NCBI GenBank assembly: GCA_006503475.1
Contig: RSEH01000065.1
Location: forward strand, 1 to 64,000
Direction of reading: 5' to 3'
DNA: 64,000 bases
From: Stentor roeselii
Lineage: Eukaryota; Ciliophora; Heterotrichea; Heterotrichida; Stentoridae
Position 1 is the stretch's first letter. Each line of letters starts with the position of its first letter. Under the pieces are notes generated by a model. It saw only the letters and a program-made list of their open reading frames with translations. It was not told the origin of the DNA and did no database searches. The position numbers were made by a program, and so were the translations under genes. Of this stretch, positions 10,553 to 19,764 are shown one piece after another.

Positions 10553-11917
10553 ATGTACAGATTCTCCTTCCCCCTTCTAACAGCAGGCGACATTCAACTT
10601 CACTTAAAAACTTCTCTGCAACTAAACTTCGTAACCGAGGAAGACATAACAAAGCCTAAGTCAGACACGATAAAAATGATCTACACCCGTCTTCTCTCAA
10701 TAATCGACAGCACTTTAGACCAAGACTCTTTCAAACCAGGAGAGCAAGACCAAAAAGAACTTCGCTTCGCAGACTGCCACGAGACCAGCATCCCGACAAT
10801 CCGGCTTTTCAAAGAACTGAACTTTTTATTCAGTCGAATCGGGTGCAGCGAAGACCCTTTTCGACTTTCAGACCTGATTTCTCCGGACTTTAAACGAACG
10901 CGATACTTCCTCTCAGCGATCATCAACTTTTTAAAGTTCTCTCTTGAAGAACTCAACGTAAAACTCGAGACAAATCAAGAGTTCATCAGAGGACGACTTC
11001 TTAATGTCGAGCTTAAAAAAGCTGAAGAACAATTCTCTAAACTTTCAGCGGAAGTCGCAGCTTTAAACAAGTTTCAAAACGACAACCTTGCCCTTGTCAA
11101 CCAGAAAAACGAGCAAATCGCGGAACTTGATGCGGAAAAAGCAAGAATCGTTGAAGAAAGAAGAAAAATTGAGGAAAAAATGGAATTGCTTCGTATGGAA
11201 ATTGAAGGAACTGAACAAAGTATTAAAAGTCTTTGTAAAGGTATGGAGGATGAGAACTATTTAACGAAAACTCTGAAGGACTGCATTGTGGAAAACCCTG
11301 AAGAGTTCATCGGCCAGTTAAATGAAAAAAAAGAAAAATATTCAAACTTGAGCAGGTTAAAAGACAACGAAAAAGCCATGAACGAAGATGTCAAAGGCAA
11401 AGTTGAGAAAATGGCGAAGATTGTGAATAAAGTCAAAGAAATCTCAGTCATTCTCGAAACCATCTCACTCAGCAAGTCCAAATACGACGAACTCTGCAAG
11501 ACCCTTGAAAGTCACAAACAAGCGAAACTAAACATTGAAAGAAACGTGCATGAAAAAAGAATCAACGACGAACACCCTGAGACTTCAGATCTTTTTGATT
11601 TAGGTCAGTTGGAATCAGAAAATAACAACGTGGAATCTCGAAGTGCTTCTATTTCCAAGTCGATCGAGTCGAAAAAGCACGAACTCGACTACGTCTCAAA
11701 GCAAAATCAAGAACTGAAACAAGAACTATCAACGAAAAATAAAGTTCATGAAGGTCTTCTTCAGGACAAGGAAGATGTTTTGAAAGCTCATGAAAAAGTA
11801 ATGACAGCTTTAAACCTGGAACATAAACAAATGGTTGACAAGGCGCAGATGTACAGTCAAAAGATTCTTGATATGCTCAGCAGGTCAGACTTCTTCAAAA
11901 AGATTAAAAGTAGTTAA
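10553..11917 (+). CDS. NUF2: NUF2, kinetochore NDC80-complex subunit
   Basis: The 454-aa protein begins with a Nuf2-type calponin-homology domain: FSFPLLTAGDIQLHL at the N-terminus, IKMIYTRLLSII near residue 45 and the conserved FKRTRYFLSAIINFLKF near 125. From about residue 145 to the end it is almost continuous coiled coil, as expected for the subunit that pairs with NDC80 and links microtubules to centromeres. Length equals that of animal and fungal Nuf2 (about 450-465 aa). The ATG at 10553 directly precedes the conserved FSFP strand, so the start is secure. A ciliate macronucleus divides without conventional kinetochores, so this protein should act in micronuclear mitosis (inference). The stop lies 9 bp before the next start codon. 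Confidence 0.92.
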   Translation: MYRFSFPLLTAGDIQLHLKTSLQLNFVTEEDITKPKSDTIKMIYTRLLSIIDSTLDQDSFKPGEQDQKELRFADCHETSIPTIRLFKELNFLFSRIGCSEDPFRLSDLISPDFKRTRYFLSAIINFLKFSLEELNVKLETNQEFIRGRLLNVELKKAEEQFSKLSAEVAALNKFQNDNLALVNQKNEQIAELDAEKARIVEERRKIEEKMELLRMEIEGTEQSIKSLCKGMEDENYLTKTLKDCIVENPEEFIGQLNEKKEKYSNLSRLKDNEKAMNEDVKGKVEKMAKIVNKVKEISVILETISLSKSKYDELCKTLESHKQAKLNIERNVHEKRINDEHPETSDLFDLGQLESENNNVESRSASISKSIESKKHELDYVSKQNQELKQELSTKNKVHEGLLQDKEDVLKAHEKVMTALNLEHKQMVDKAQMYSQKILDMLSRSDFFKKIKSS

Positions 11918-11926
11918 GGTCAATAA

Positions 11927-12487
11927 ATGGAAAAAGAATCATTCACTTTGAAAGGACTGATACTTGAACAACGTCATGTTGTTGATGTCCTGAGGATGTT
12001 CATTCATTCAATACTTTTTCAAAGAGAACTTGGAGTCGTCATTCCTAGAACTGTTGAAAGCGAGTCAGGAATTTGCTACTTGACTCTCGACCACATCGAC
12101 ACTGATAAAAAAGTAGAGGAATTCATTGCTTTAGCTTATAAAAAACTCACTGAAAATTCAAGGGGGACTGTCGTGCTTTCTTTCTTTGAATTCGTCAAAA
12201 AGAAGTCGTTTCTGCTGTTTCAAGAAAACTCTAAAAGGGTTTGGGAAGAATGGAAGTTTCCTGTTAGAGTTGTTCCGAATGAATCGAAAAAAATGGATTT
12301 GAAAGTTGTTAAAGGAATCAGGAAGATGCTCATGGCGGTTGTTGAAAGGATCTGCTTTAAAAAAGAACATTTGCCGAATATGGGAGAGCCTGATCATCCT
12401 GATATTATCAGGTTTCCATTTGAGATTTTTGTTACTCATGACCTAGGAGACTCAGTGTTTTCCAGACATGCAAATCTGATCGTATAG
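11927..12487 (+). CDS. ATG101: ATG101, autophagy-initiation HORMA protein
   Basis: The 186-aa protein aligns from end to end with ATG101, the HORMA-fold partner of ATG13 in the ULK/ATG1 initiation complex. Marks are the opening EQRHVVDVLRMFIHSILFQR (family: beta strand, then helix with VLHTVLLHR), SFFEFVKKKS near residue 85 (family LEFYQKKKS), WEEWKFPVRVV near 100 (family WEVWTVKVHVV), HLPNM near 145 and the C-terminal strand FPFEIFVTHDLGDSVF (family YLYKISFQITDALGTSV). It is somewhat shorter than the human protein (218 aa), mostly in loops. The WF finger region of animal ATG101 is not evident. The gene lies 9 bp behind NUF2, on the same strand and in the same frame phase, so the two may share a transcript. 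Confidence 0.88.
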   Translation: MEKESFTLKGLILEQRHVVDVLRMFIHSILFQRELGVVIPRTVESESGICYLTLDHIDTDKKVEEFIALAYKKLTENSRGTVVLSFFEFVKKKSFLLFQENSKRVWEEWKFPVRVVPNESKKMDLKVVKGIRKMLMAVVERICFKKEHLPNMGEPDHPDIIRFPFEIFVTHDLGDSVFSRHANLIV

Positions 12488-12608
12488 TTAATCTTATTTC
12501 AAATTTTCTTAAATTCTTAAAACTTAATCTTTTCTCAACTAGTGAAACCGATTCAAACCGTTTTCAATGATCACAACAAAAAACTCCTAAACTTAACCCG
12601 ATATTATT

Positions 12609-13364
12609 ATGAAAGTCCGAAGATCTAAACAAAAGCGTCTCTCAGCTGAAATTCCAAGCAAAAATTCTCTGCTTTCAGACAATGAATGCCGAACTATCAA
12701 CAAGCCCAGTATTACTCTCTTCACTCGTCGCAAGTCGACTGAAGATCCGCCAATTCAATCAGAATCTGAACAAAGCCCTTGGAAGATAAACTTCTTAGAG
12801 TTCGACTCGCCCATGAAGCAAATAAAAGACCTTGACTCGGCCCGGAGAAAATGTGAAGAAGCGAAAAAATCCTCTTTGAAATCAGAACTAATGCAAAGAC
12901 TTTCTGATGTTTTTCTTAAACCTACTTACAAAGAATCAACATCGACTAATACTGGAAGCGGAAATAAAGATTTTCGGATGGATGAAAGTTTAGTCAATTT
13001 AGAATCCGGAGATGAAGGAAAAAATATCAGCAGATCAGGCAACGCTGGAATAATTTCCCTTGTCTTAGAGCAATCGAGCCTTGTTGGAAAGGATAAGCAA
13101 CTGAAAAAGGCCATAACGAAGAAAATGATGCAGGCTGTGTGGACTGACTGGTTTATCATTGCTTTTCATTCCAAGGTCGAGGGGTTCGGACTGTATGGAA
13201 GGAAGAAGGACTGCTTTATCAAGATTGTTGGAGAATCGATTTTTCCTCTACAAGTAGCTTTTGCTGACATTCGGAGATTTTTTAAGTATGACTGGATTAA
13301 TCGCAGATTTAGGGACACTGCTATTATATGGGAATCAGATGCTGCTGTTATATGTAGTGATTAA
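12609..13364 (+). CDS. Uncharacterised 251-aa protein
   Basis: Not recognised. Residues 1-150 are Ser/Lys/Glu-rich and probably disordered. The C-terminal ~90 residues look folded: helix KKAITKKMMQAVWTDWFIIAF, then a likely beta-rich part containing GLYGRKKDCFIKIVGES and FADIRRFFKYDWINRRFRDTAIIW. Codon use and Arg/Lys-rich style resemble the neighbours. It lies 121 bp after ATG101 on the same strand and converges with the proteasome gene. No transmembrane segment or signal is visible. Confidence 0.7.
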   Translation: MKVRRSKQKRLSAEIPSKNSLLSDNECRTINKPSITLFTRRKSTEDPPIQSESEQSPWKINFLEFDSPMKQIKDLDSARRKCEEAKKSSLKSELMQRLSDVFLKPTYKESTSTNTGSGNKDFRMDESLVNLESGDEGKNISRSGNAGIISLVLEQSSLVGKDKQLKKAITKKMMQAVWTDWFIIAFHSKVEGFGLYGRKKDCFIKIVGESIFPLQVAFADIRRFFKYDWINRRFRDTAIIWESDAAVICSD

Positions 13365-13547
13365 TGTAGATAATTGTTTATTGTAAATGGATATTTTATT
13401 TGAATTGAATTATTATGACTAAACATTTTAGATGATTTTAAGATTCAAAGTTTTCAAATAAAGAAATGAATAGGTTCACTTTTATCAAAACTTTTACAAA
13501 TTTTGATACAATTTTGGGTTTTTGAATTAATCCTGGTCTAAACCTAA

Positions 13548-14237
13548 CTAATTATAAGGATATAACGGATTTTTTGAGTAGCCCTTGAAGCACTCCTGAT
13601 CCCACTCACTATTGAATTTATAAGCATCATCAATCTCAACTCCCTCTTTTGTGACCTTAGCAAACTGAATCCTATCACTAGCCCTGGCATCTCGATACCA
13701 AAGAACCCTCATGCCTTTTTCCAGCAGTTCCTTTCCTTCAGCTTCATTCATATCAGGTCTCCACTCATTAGCAATGATAGGTTTAGAAATATGATGTGCG
13801 AATCCAGTGACATTAAACTCAGCAACGATATGCGTTCCATAAAGGTCAATATAAGCCAAATAAGGTTCAGCATTGACGATTCCCGCGACAAGAACCGAGT
13901 TAAAAAGCGGGTTGCCCTTGTTCCTCTTCGCATACATGACAGAGCTCAAATAACAAGCATAGTGCTTCGCGTTGAGTTTGACTCCGTCATGTTGAACGAA
14001 GTCTTCAGTCTGTTTCTGCCGAAGCAATCTGACAATCTCCTGGAAATCCGAGTACTCGCCACTCGCCGCTATCAAAGTCGAGTCACCCACAGCAGCGATT
14101 CTAGGAATTTCTTTGAACATGGCGAGTGAGCCGTAGCTGGCAAGAGTATCTGAGCACAAAAGGACTCCATCCGCATACTTCAGGCCCAAAACACTGCCTC
14201 CAGTCACCACTGGCTTGGTAGTAGCTTGCTTTTCCAT
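13548..14237 (-). CDS. PSMB4: Proteasome subunit beta type-4 (beta7)
   Basis: A 229-aa Ntn-fold subunit of the 20S core. GGSVLGLKYADGVLLCSDTLASYGSLAMF near the N-terminus is the beta7 signature (the family reads GTSVLGVKF... SYGSLARF). ASGEYSDFQ, MYAKRNKGNPLFNS, YLAYIDLYGT and MRVLWYRDARASDRIQFAKVTKEGVEI follow in the family order. The catalytic N-terminal Thr is replaced by Gly-Ser context, as expected for a non-catalytic beta subunit. The extended C-terminal tail (EWDQECFKGYSKNPLYPYN) is consistent with beta7 reaching into the other half-proteasome. A propeptide of only about 12 residues is present. The gene starts 10 bp after the GAF gene's stop, on the same strand. Confidence 0.93.
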   Translation of the reverse strand: MEKQATTKPVVTGGSVLGLKYADGVLLCSDTLASYGSLAMFKEIPRIAAVGDSTLIAASGEYSDFQEIVRLLRQKQTEDFVQHDGVKLNAKHYACYLSSVMYAKRNKGNPLFNSVLVAGIVNAEPYLAYIDLYGTHIVAEFNVTGFAHHISKPIIANEWRPDMNEAEGKELLEKGMRVLWYRDARASDRIQFAKVTKEGVEIDDAYKFNSEWDQECFKGYSKNPLYPYN

Positions 14238-14247
14238 CTTTATATCA

Positions 14248-15792
14248 TTAAGAGTTAATCAAAGTCAGCATCGCTATCACACTGCCCAGTAAAATACTCA
14301 TCTCGCCTACCAGTTGAATGTCCTTCGGAGATATGTTGTTGTTTGTCTTATTATAAAGCTGTAAAACTCCTAAAATCGCACGGTTTGGGCCTGGAAGACA
14401 AACAATTATTAAATTTTGAACTTCTGAAACCTTTGCAAAGTTATCGATTTCTTCGAGTTTTTCTTTCTTGTTGAAAGAATCGTAAATTTTCATGGAACGG
14501 TTCGAATATGCCTCGCCTGTCATGCCTTGAGTCAAGGGAAACTTGGAAAGAGTTTGACTGTGAGAAATGCCGTAAAATTCATTTGACTCTTCGTCGATGT
14601 AAAGCAGTTCGGCTGACTCGAAGTCGAAGAAACTGGGAAGAAGTGAGTTGACAGTACTGGCAAGATAATGAAATGTGCGAGATCTGGCAAAGGCTGCACA
14701 AATGTTAGTCACTTCAAGAAGCTGGTCTTGGAGACTTTCTTCTTTTCTTCTGGAAATGAAGGTTTTTGTGCAGCAGACTGAAGCTTCTAAAAGGACTCTT
14801 AAGGAGACTTCGTCAGTTTGCTCGAACATTCCTTTTGAAGAACTTTGGCATTGGACTATCAAACCGATTTCTTTGTTGATCAATGCAGGCTCGACTAGGT
14901 CTTGACCGGACCTGATTCCGTTTATTGCCTCGTCTATGTGGGTGAAAACTGGAGACTCGCTTGAAGAGTTTAAGTCGTTGTGGACTAATAGCCAGGAACC
15001 TCCCAGGTTTAACTTTTGGACTGGGTTTTGAGGGTCGTTGTAGTCCAGGTAGAGTCTTTGAATGAAGTTAGATGCTAGGAATATCGTCACTTTTTCACAG
15101 TCTAATACTCGCTTTGCACCGTTGGATAGGTTTGAGAGAAGAGTTACGAAGGATGAGGAGGATCCTAAGTCAGCTATACTCTTATGTAACATCTGCAAAT
15201 TCTTAACCCCAAATCGTGTCTTATCAAATCCTCTAACACCCACCCTAGGTGTGCTAAGCCTATCCTCAATACTTTTAACCGACAAAGTCTCAACAATTCC
15301 TGAATTTCTCACTTCATTCTTAACATCTTCAACAGCTTTGATCCTATCAGCCGAGACCTTCTCAAGTTGACTTTTAAGTGAATCGATTTCATTTCTGAGT
15401 CTTTCATTTTCAATAGAAAACTGAGAAAGTCTTGTTTTTAGTTCAGAACTTTGAAGTTCAGATACAATGAACTCGACTTCTGCCGGGTTGACTGTGAGTT
15501 TCGAATGAAGCAACTGCTTGTTTATCGAGTGCATTCGGCCCAAGTGGTCGGAAAGGTCTTCGATTTGATGCTCGTAAACTCGCATTTTTTCAAGAGCTAC
15601 TCGTTTAAAGGTCTCCAGGTCACTTACTTGGCTCATTAACTTACGAAGAGATGCGTCTTGAGATTTTGCTCGTGTTCCTCGGGTTAATGGCTTTGGAGGG
15701 AATTGAACTAAGTTGGTTTTAAGAGCTTCGTAAAACACGAATGATTTGCCGATTTCACTTTTTCCTTTGCGGCTGATGCCTGAACTTTTCAT
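14248..15792 (-). CDS. GAF-domain coiled-coil protein
   Basis: 514 aa counted from the ATG at 15790-15792; a longer frame to 15798 has no ATG. A coiled coil at about residues 45-165 (MRVYEHQIEDLSDHLGRMHS and LKSQLEKVSADRIKAVEDVK) is followed by two GAF-like modules. The first is near 195-335 (LLSNLSNGAKRVLDCEKVTIFLAS). The second is near 350-510 (FESAELLYIDEESNEFYGIS, TQGMTGEAYSNR, ILGVLQLYNK), the last phrase being the classic closing GAF strand. GAF domains bind small ligands such as cyclic nucleotides or mediate dimerisation. No catalytic output domain is present, so a regulatory or scaffold role is likely. Gene and tandem repeat 5' of it are head to head with the prenyl synthase gene. Confidence 0.78.
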   Translation of the reverse strand: MKSSGISRKGKSEIGKSFVFYEALKTNLVQFPPKPLTRGTRAKSQDASLRKLMSQVSDLETFKRVALEKMRVYEHQIEDLSDHLGRMHSINKQLLHSKLTVNPAEVEFIVSELQSSELKTRLSQFSIENERLRNEIDSLKSQLEKVSADRIKAVEDVKNEVRNSGIVETLSVKSIEDRLSTPRVGVRGFDKTRFGVKNLQMLHKSIADLGSSSSFVTLLSNLSNGAKRVLDCEKVTIFLASNFIQRLYLDYNDPQNPVQKLNLGGSWLLVHNDLNSSSESPVFTHIDEAINGIRSGQDLVEPALINKEIGLIVQCQSSSKGMFEQTDEVSLRVLLEASVCCTKTFISRRKEESLQDQLLEVTNICAAFARSRTFHYLASTVNSLLPSFFDFESAELLYIDEESNEFYGISHSQTLSKFPLTQGMTGEAYSNRSMKIYDSFNKKEKLEEIDNFAKVSEVQNLIIVCLPGPNRAILGVLQLYNKTNNNISPKDIQLVGEMSILLGSVIAMLTLINS

Positions 15793-15840
15793 ATTCAATA
15801 TAAGAGGATTAATGTTTGGGTTAATATAAGAAGAGTTTTT

Positions 15841-16191
15841 TATCAGAGTGGTTTCATTGAAATAAAGTTCTTTTAAATACTTTTATTTTTATGGTTCTTT
15901 TGATTTGATGGTTTCATCAAATAAAGTTCTTTTAAATACTTTTATTTTTATTGTTCTTTTGATTTGATGGTTTCATCAAAATAAAGTTCTTTTAAATACT
16001 TTTATTTTGATGGTTTTTTTGATTTGATGGTTTCATCAAAATAAAGTTCTTTTAAATACTTTTATTTTGATGGTTTTTTTGATTTGATGGTTTCATCAAA
16101 ATAAAGTTCTTTTAAATACTTTTATTTTGATGGTTTTTTTGATTTGATGGTTTCATCAAAATAAAGTTCTTTTAAATACTTTTATTTTTCT
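15841..16191. repeat. 60-bp tandem repeat array, six copies
   Basis: Six head-to-tail copies of a 60-bp unit. The copies at 15961-16020, 16021-16080 and 16081-16140 are identical. The first (about 15841-15901) and the last (16141-16191) are diverged, and the second is 59 bp. Each unit except the first holds the perfect inverted repeat TTTGATG-GTTT-CATCAAA, a 7-bp stem with a 4-nt loop, followed by ataaagttcttttaaatac. The array fills most of the shared upstream region between the divergent GAF and polyprenyl-synthase genes. Confidence 0.95.
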
Positions 16192-16329
16192 TGTGGTTCT
16201 TGGTTAAAGTTTTATTGAAAAATCATTATTTACCTCATGGTTCATTAAAATTACTTTCAATAAATCACATAAAAACAATTTAAAAATCTAGTAATTCCAA
16301 ATAAATCCTAATAATTCTTTTTAATAAAA

Positions 16330-17424
16330 ATGCGTCGGCTTTTCAGCTTCACACTTTACGAGCCTTTTTTAAAGCAAGACTGCGAATTGATCCTAAGTCT
16401 AAAAGGTGTGAAATTTTCACCAGAAGAAAACCTTTCACTATTCAAGCCATTCTCACCAAAACTCGATGTATTCGACTTAGTCCGTCAAGAAATGCACGAC
16501 TTTTCAAAAAGCATAGAAAACTCTTTAGAATCCTCTGACAACAGCTTAAACTTCATATCTCAATACTACTTCAAAAACCCCGGAAAAAACATAAGACCAA
16601 CAATAGCACTAGTCCTAGCAAAGGCAATAAACGACCAAGGCAACATTTTTGACTCAAAAATCCTTCCAGAGCAGATGATTTTCTCTCAAGTGATCGAAAT
16701 GATCCACTGTTCTTCACTTATCCACGACGACGTAATCGACAATGGCCTGACAAGAAGAGGGCAGGAGTCAATTCACACAAAAGTAGGAAAAAAATTCGCA
16801 GTGATCGGCGGGGACTACCTGATAGCGACGGCTTCCTTGCTCTGCACAACAATCGGCGACATGAGACTCATGAAGCTGATTTCTTCGATATTCGAAAACC
16901 TGACTCGCGGTGAACTGATTCAGTCAGATTCAAGTCTTTCGAACTTAGATGATCTTTTAGTTGAATATTGTCACAAAACTTACTTCAAAACAGCCTCCTT
17001 GATTTCTCATACTTGTCGAGGAATAGGCATGTACGGTAAAGAAGAAGAAAAATGTTTTGAATTCGGAAAACATCTTGGACTTGCTTTTCAGTACATTGAT
17101 GATGTTCTTGATTTCGTTGGAACTAGTAAAACTTTAGGAAAACCTGCTTTGAATGACTTAAAATCTGGAGTTGTCACTGGACCTGTGCTTTTCGCTGCTT
17201 ATTTTCAGAAGGAACTTGGGGAGATGATGGAAAGGGACTTTTCGGAAGATGGGGATCTTGCTTTTGCCCAGCAGGCTGCTATTGAATTTGGAGTTGAAGC
17301 GACTAGGAGACTGGCTTTGAATCATTTGAAGTTGGCTGTTGATGCGATTGGGTTTGTGAATCAAGGAAGTGCATTTGATGCACTTGTGAGTCTTGCAGGG
17401 AAGGTCTATGCGAGGAAAAGTTAA
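16330..17424 (+). CDS. trans-polyprenyl diphosphate synthase (COQ1/PDSS1-like)
   Basis: The 364-aa enzyme belongs to the head-to-tail prenyl synthases that build the long isoprenoid tail of ubiquinone from IPP. The first Asp-rich motif is IHDDVIDNGLTRRG (near residue 138), preceded by NPGKNIRPTIALVLAKA. GGDYLIATASLL follows, and the second Asp-rich motif is FQYIDDVLDFVGT (near 255), then LGKPALNDLKSGVVTGPVLFA. Both DDxxD magnesium sites are intact. A large hydrophobic cavity residue pattern cannot be judged by eye, so chain length is unknown. The N-terminal ~60 residues (MRRLFSFTLYEPF...) may carry a mitochondrial targeting signal, with basic and hydrophobic residues. Solanesyl-type synthase of ubiquinone synthesis is the best call. 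Confidence 0.88.
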   Translation: MRRLFSFTLYEPFLKQDCELILSLKGVKFSPEENLSLFKPFSPKLDVFDLVRQEMHDFSKSIENSLESSDNSLNFISQYYFKNPGKNIRPTIALVLAKAINDQGNIFDSKILPEQMIFSQVIEMIHCSSLIHDDVIDNGLTRRGQESIHTKVGKKFAVIGGDYLIATASLLCTTIGDMRLMKLISSIFENLTRGELIQSDSSLSNLDDLLVEYCHKTYFKTASLISHTCRGIGMYGKEEEKCFEFGKHLGLAFQYIDDVLDFVGTSKTLGKPALNDLKSGVVTGPVLFAAYFQKELGEMMERDFSEDGDLAFAQQAAIEFGVEATRRLALNHLKLAVDAIGFVNQGSAFDALVSLAGKVYARKS

Positions 17425-17740
17425 TATTAAGAGTTAGATTGAGTAAGGATTGAATGCATTCTTGAGGAAATATGAAAATGGTTGTTATTTTAAGGATTCT
17501 ATTAATCAATACTCTTCATTGATGATTACTCCAGGTTTCAATGACCTCAATTTTAATTAAAACAATCACTGCCCATCAACCTTCCTACAACACCTTAAAA
17601 AACCTTTTAAAAACTTCTCCAACCTTCAAACCTTCCCATTAACTGAACCAAGACCATTCAAATAAAATCCAAAAACCCTGAAAATCAACCCCATTAACAA
17701 CACCTAAACTTCCAGTTATCCAGTATCCACAATTCAAAAA
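17425..17740. other. Intergenic, C/A-rich upstream tract
   Basis: 316 bp without a gene. The distal ~190 bp before the DYRK start codon are C- and A-rich and G-poor on the sense strand, as seen ahead of several other genes in the window. No promoter element recognised. Confidence 0.5.
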
Positions 17741-19351
17741 ATGAATCCTTCAAAGCAATCCCCTCGTCAAGCAGTAATAAAAATCCGAGCAGCAAACCGC
17801 CGAGTGATAAAAAAGAAGCCTCTTCTTCTATCAAGTCTAAACCCTCAAAGCGAGTTGCAGTCTTACCGAGGTTTCCAATCAACTTACCAGTCTCCAAAGT
17901 ACATCCAAATGTCTCGCCACAGTGTTGAAAGTGGAGCAGAAAAAGACGCTTTGAATTCCTCAATGATAACAATCAACCCGATTTCCAAGTTAAACGAGAG
18001 CCTCACCAGGCCAGGGCATCATTCGAATCACTTGACGCCGAATTCCCAGAGTTCTTACTCTAGCATCTCTGATACTTTAAAAGTCTTTGAAGAGACTCGC
18101 CCTTCGCGCCTCAACAAGCGAAACTCGGTGACCAGAGAACGAAATTCGATAAACGACCCGGACCTGTTGATGTCTTCTTCCAACTTGCCATTGAAGCCTG
18201 CAGCGGTTTTTAAGCTGTTCGTGGGGTACTTGAGTAAATATGAACAAGCAGAAGTTTTAGACTACCAGGAAATTTACTTCTTGGGAATGAATGCCCAGAA
18301 GGTCAAAACTGACCATTGTTTGGATAATTTTGGATTTGATGACGAGAGAAGTGATTATAAACTTGTTGTTGGCGATCATGTGGCTTATCGATATGAAATT
18401 CAACAGGTGCTTGGAAAGGGAAGCTTTGGCCAGGTCTGTAAATGTTTTGATCATAAGATGAAAAAACACGTTGCTATCAAAATGATTAGAAACCAGAAAC
18501 GTTTTCATCGTCAGGCGAAAGTTGAGATAAAAGTTCTTCAAGAGTTAAAAGACGAGATGAACCAGAAAGAGTCATATTCAGTGCAAATGTTAGATTATTT
18601 CGTGTTCCGAAGGCATATCTGCATCACTTTTGAGTTACTCAGCAGAAATCTCTACGACCTGCTTAAATCAAATAACTTTCGAGGACTTTCCTTGTCACTT
18701 GTCCGAAGATTCATTGCACAGATCCTGACCTGTCTGCAGTACTTGAAAGAAAAAAAAATCATTCACTGCGACTTGAAACCTGAGAATATTTTATTAACTG
18801 AATTCAACAAATCTGGAATAAAAGTCATTGATTTCGGCTCTTCTTGTTTGGATACTGAAAAGATTTACACTTATATTCAAAGCAGGTTTTACAGAGCACC
18901 TGAAATTATTTTGGGAATCGAGTACACCTGTGCTATTGACATGTGGTCTCTTGGGTGCATCGCTGCGGAACTCCACAGTGGATACCCTTTGTTCCCTGGA
19001 GAGTCTGAGGCAGAACAGTTGCTTTGTATTATGGAAATTCAGGGAATACCTCCTGATGATATTTTGATGGCTGCTACTAGGAAGAAATTGTTTTTTGATG
19101 GAAATAATCCGAAAATTTTACCAAATTCTAGAGGAAAGAAAAGAATTCCTGGAAGTAGGAAAATTGAGGAAAAGGTTAAGTCTAATGATGAGATTTTTCT
19201 GGATTTTATTAAGAGGTGTCTGGAGTGGAATCCTGCTAATAGGATCACTCCTGATCAGGCTTTTGAGCATGAGTTTATACAGGAAGGGATTAGAAATTAT
19301 CATCGGAATGTAAATACTGCTGCTAGTACCCGCTCTAACACCAGTTATTAG
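17741..19351 (+). CDS. DYRK-family dual-specificity protein kinase
   Basis: 536 aa. A disordered Ser/Arg-rich N-terminus (1-140) leads to a DYRK-homology region (FKLFVGYLSKYEQAEVLDYQ, near 155-175, and DDERSDYKLVVGDHVAYRYEI), typical of the NAPA/DH box just before the kinase. The kinase has GKGSFGQV (glycine loop), VAIKMIRN (VAIK lysine), HCDLKPENILL (catalytic loop with the DYRK-type HCD instead of HRD), VIDFGSSC (DFG) and the activation-loop signature YIQSRFYRAPE, in which the first Tyr is autophosphorylated. All catalytic residues are present. DYRKs phosphorylate Ser/Thr on substrates and act in cell-cycle, growth and cytoskeletal control; the substrate here is unknown. Stop TAG. Confidence 0.93.
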   Translation: MNPSKQSPRQAVIKIRAANRRVIKKKPLLLSSLNPQSELQSYRGFQSTYQSPKYIQMSRHSVESGAEKDALNSSMITINPISKLNESLTRPGHHSNHLTPNSQSSYSSISDTLKVFEETRPSRLNKRNSVTRERNSINDPDLLMSSSNLPLKPAAVFKLFVGYLSKYEQAEVLDYQEIYFLGMNAQKVKTDHCLDNFGFDDERSDYKLVVGDHVAYRYEIQQVLGKGSFGQVCKCFDHKMKKHVAIKMIRNQKRFHRQAKVEIKVLQELKDEMNQKESYSVQMLDYFVFRRHICITFELLSRNLYDLLKSNNFRGLSLSLVRRFIAQILTCLQYLKEKKIIHCDLKPENILLTEFNKSGIKVIDFGSSCLDTEKIYTYIQSRFYRAPEIILGIEYTCAIDMWSLGCIAAELHSGYPLFPGESEAEQLLCIMEIQGIPPDDILMAATRKKLFFDGNNPKILPNSRGKKRIPGSRKIEEKVKSNDEIFLDFIKRCLEWNPANRITPDQAFEHEFIQEGIRNYHRNVNTAASTRSNTSY

Positions 19352-19764
19352 TAAATTATTTAATGAAAATTTTGAGGTAATGGATTTTAATGATTTTAGT
19401 TTATGAATTGCATTTTTATGATTATCATTACAAGTTAATTGATTGTAGGTGTTTAGATTTCATATGAGTATTTCAAATCATTAATTTGAATCATGAATTT
19501 TTATCACAAATAATTCATTTTAAAGATTTCCAATTTCATTTATTCCAACTAAATCACGAATCCATCTCAAAATAATCAATCTTCAAAAATTTCCATTATG
19601 CAATCATTTCCAACAATTAAAAAAACTAAATCAAAAAATAATCCATCTTCAATATTTACTATAATGCAATAATAAAAGATTAAAATTCATAATCACAATA
19701 CTTAAAAGATATTTTATCATTTAAACCTTATTATCCCTTAAAATTTCATAAACTTCCTTATCCA
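19352..19764. other. AT-rich intergenic between convergent genes
   Basis: About 0.4 kb between the 3' ends of the DYRK gene and of the minus-strand unknown. Very AT-rich, with the near-repeated phrase attataatgcaat... in two places. No gene seen. Confidence 0.55.
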
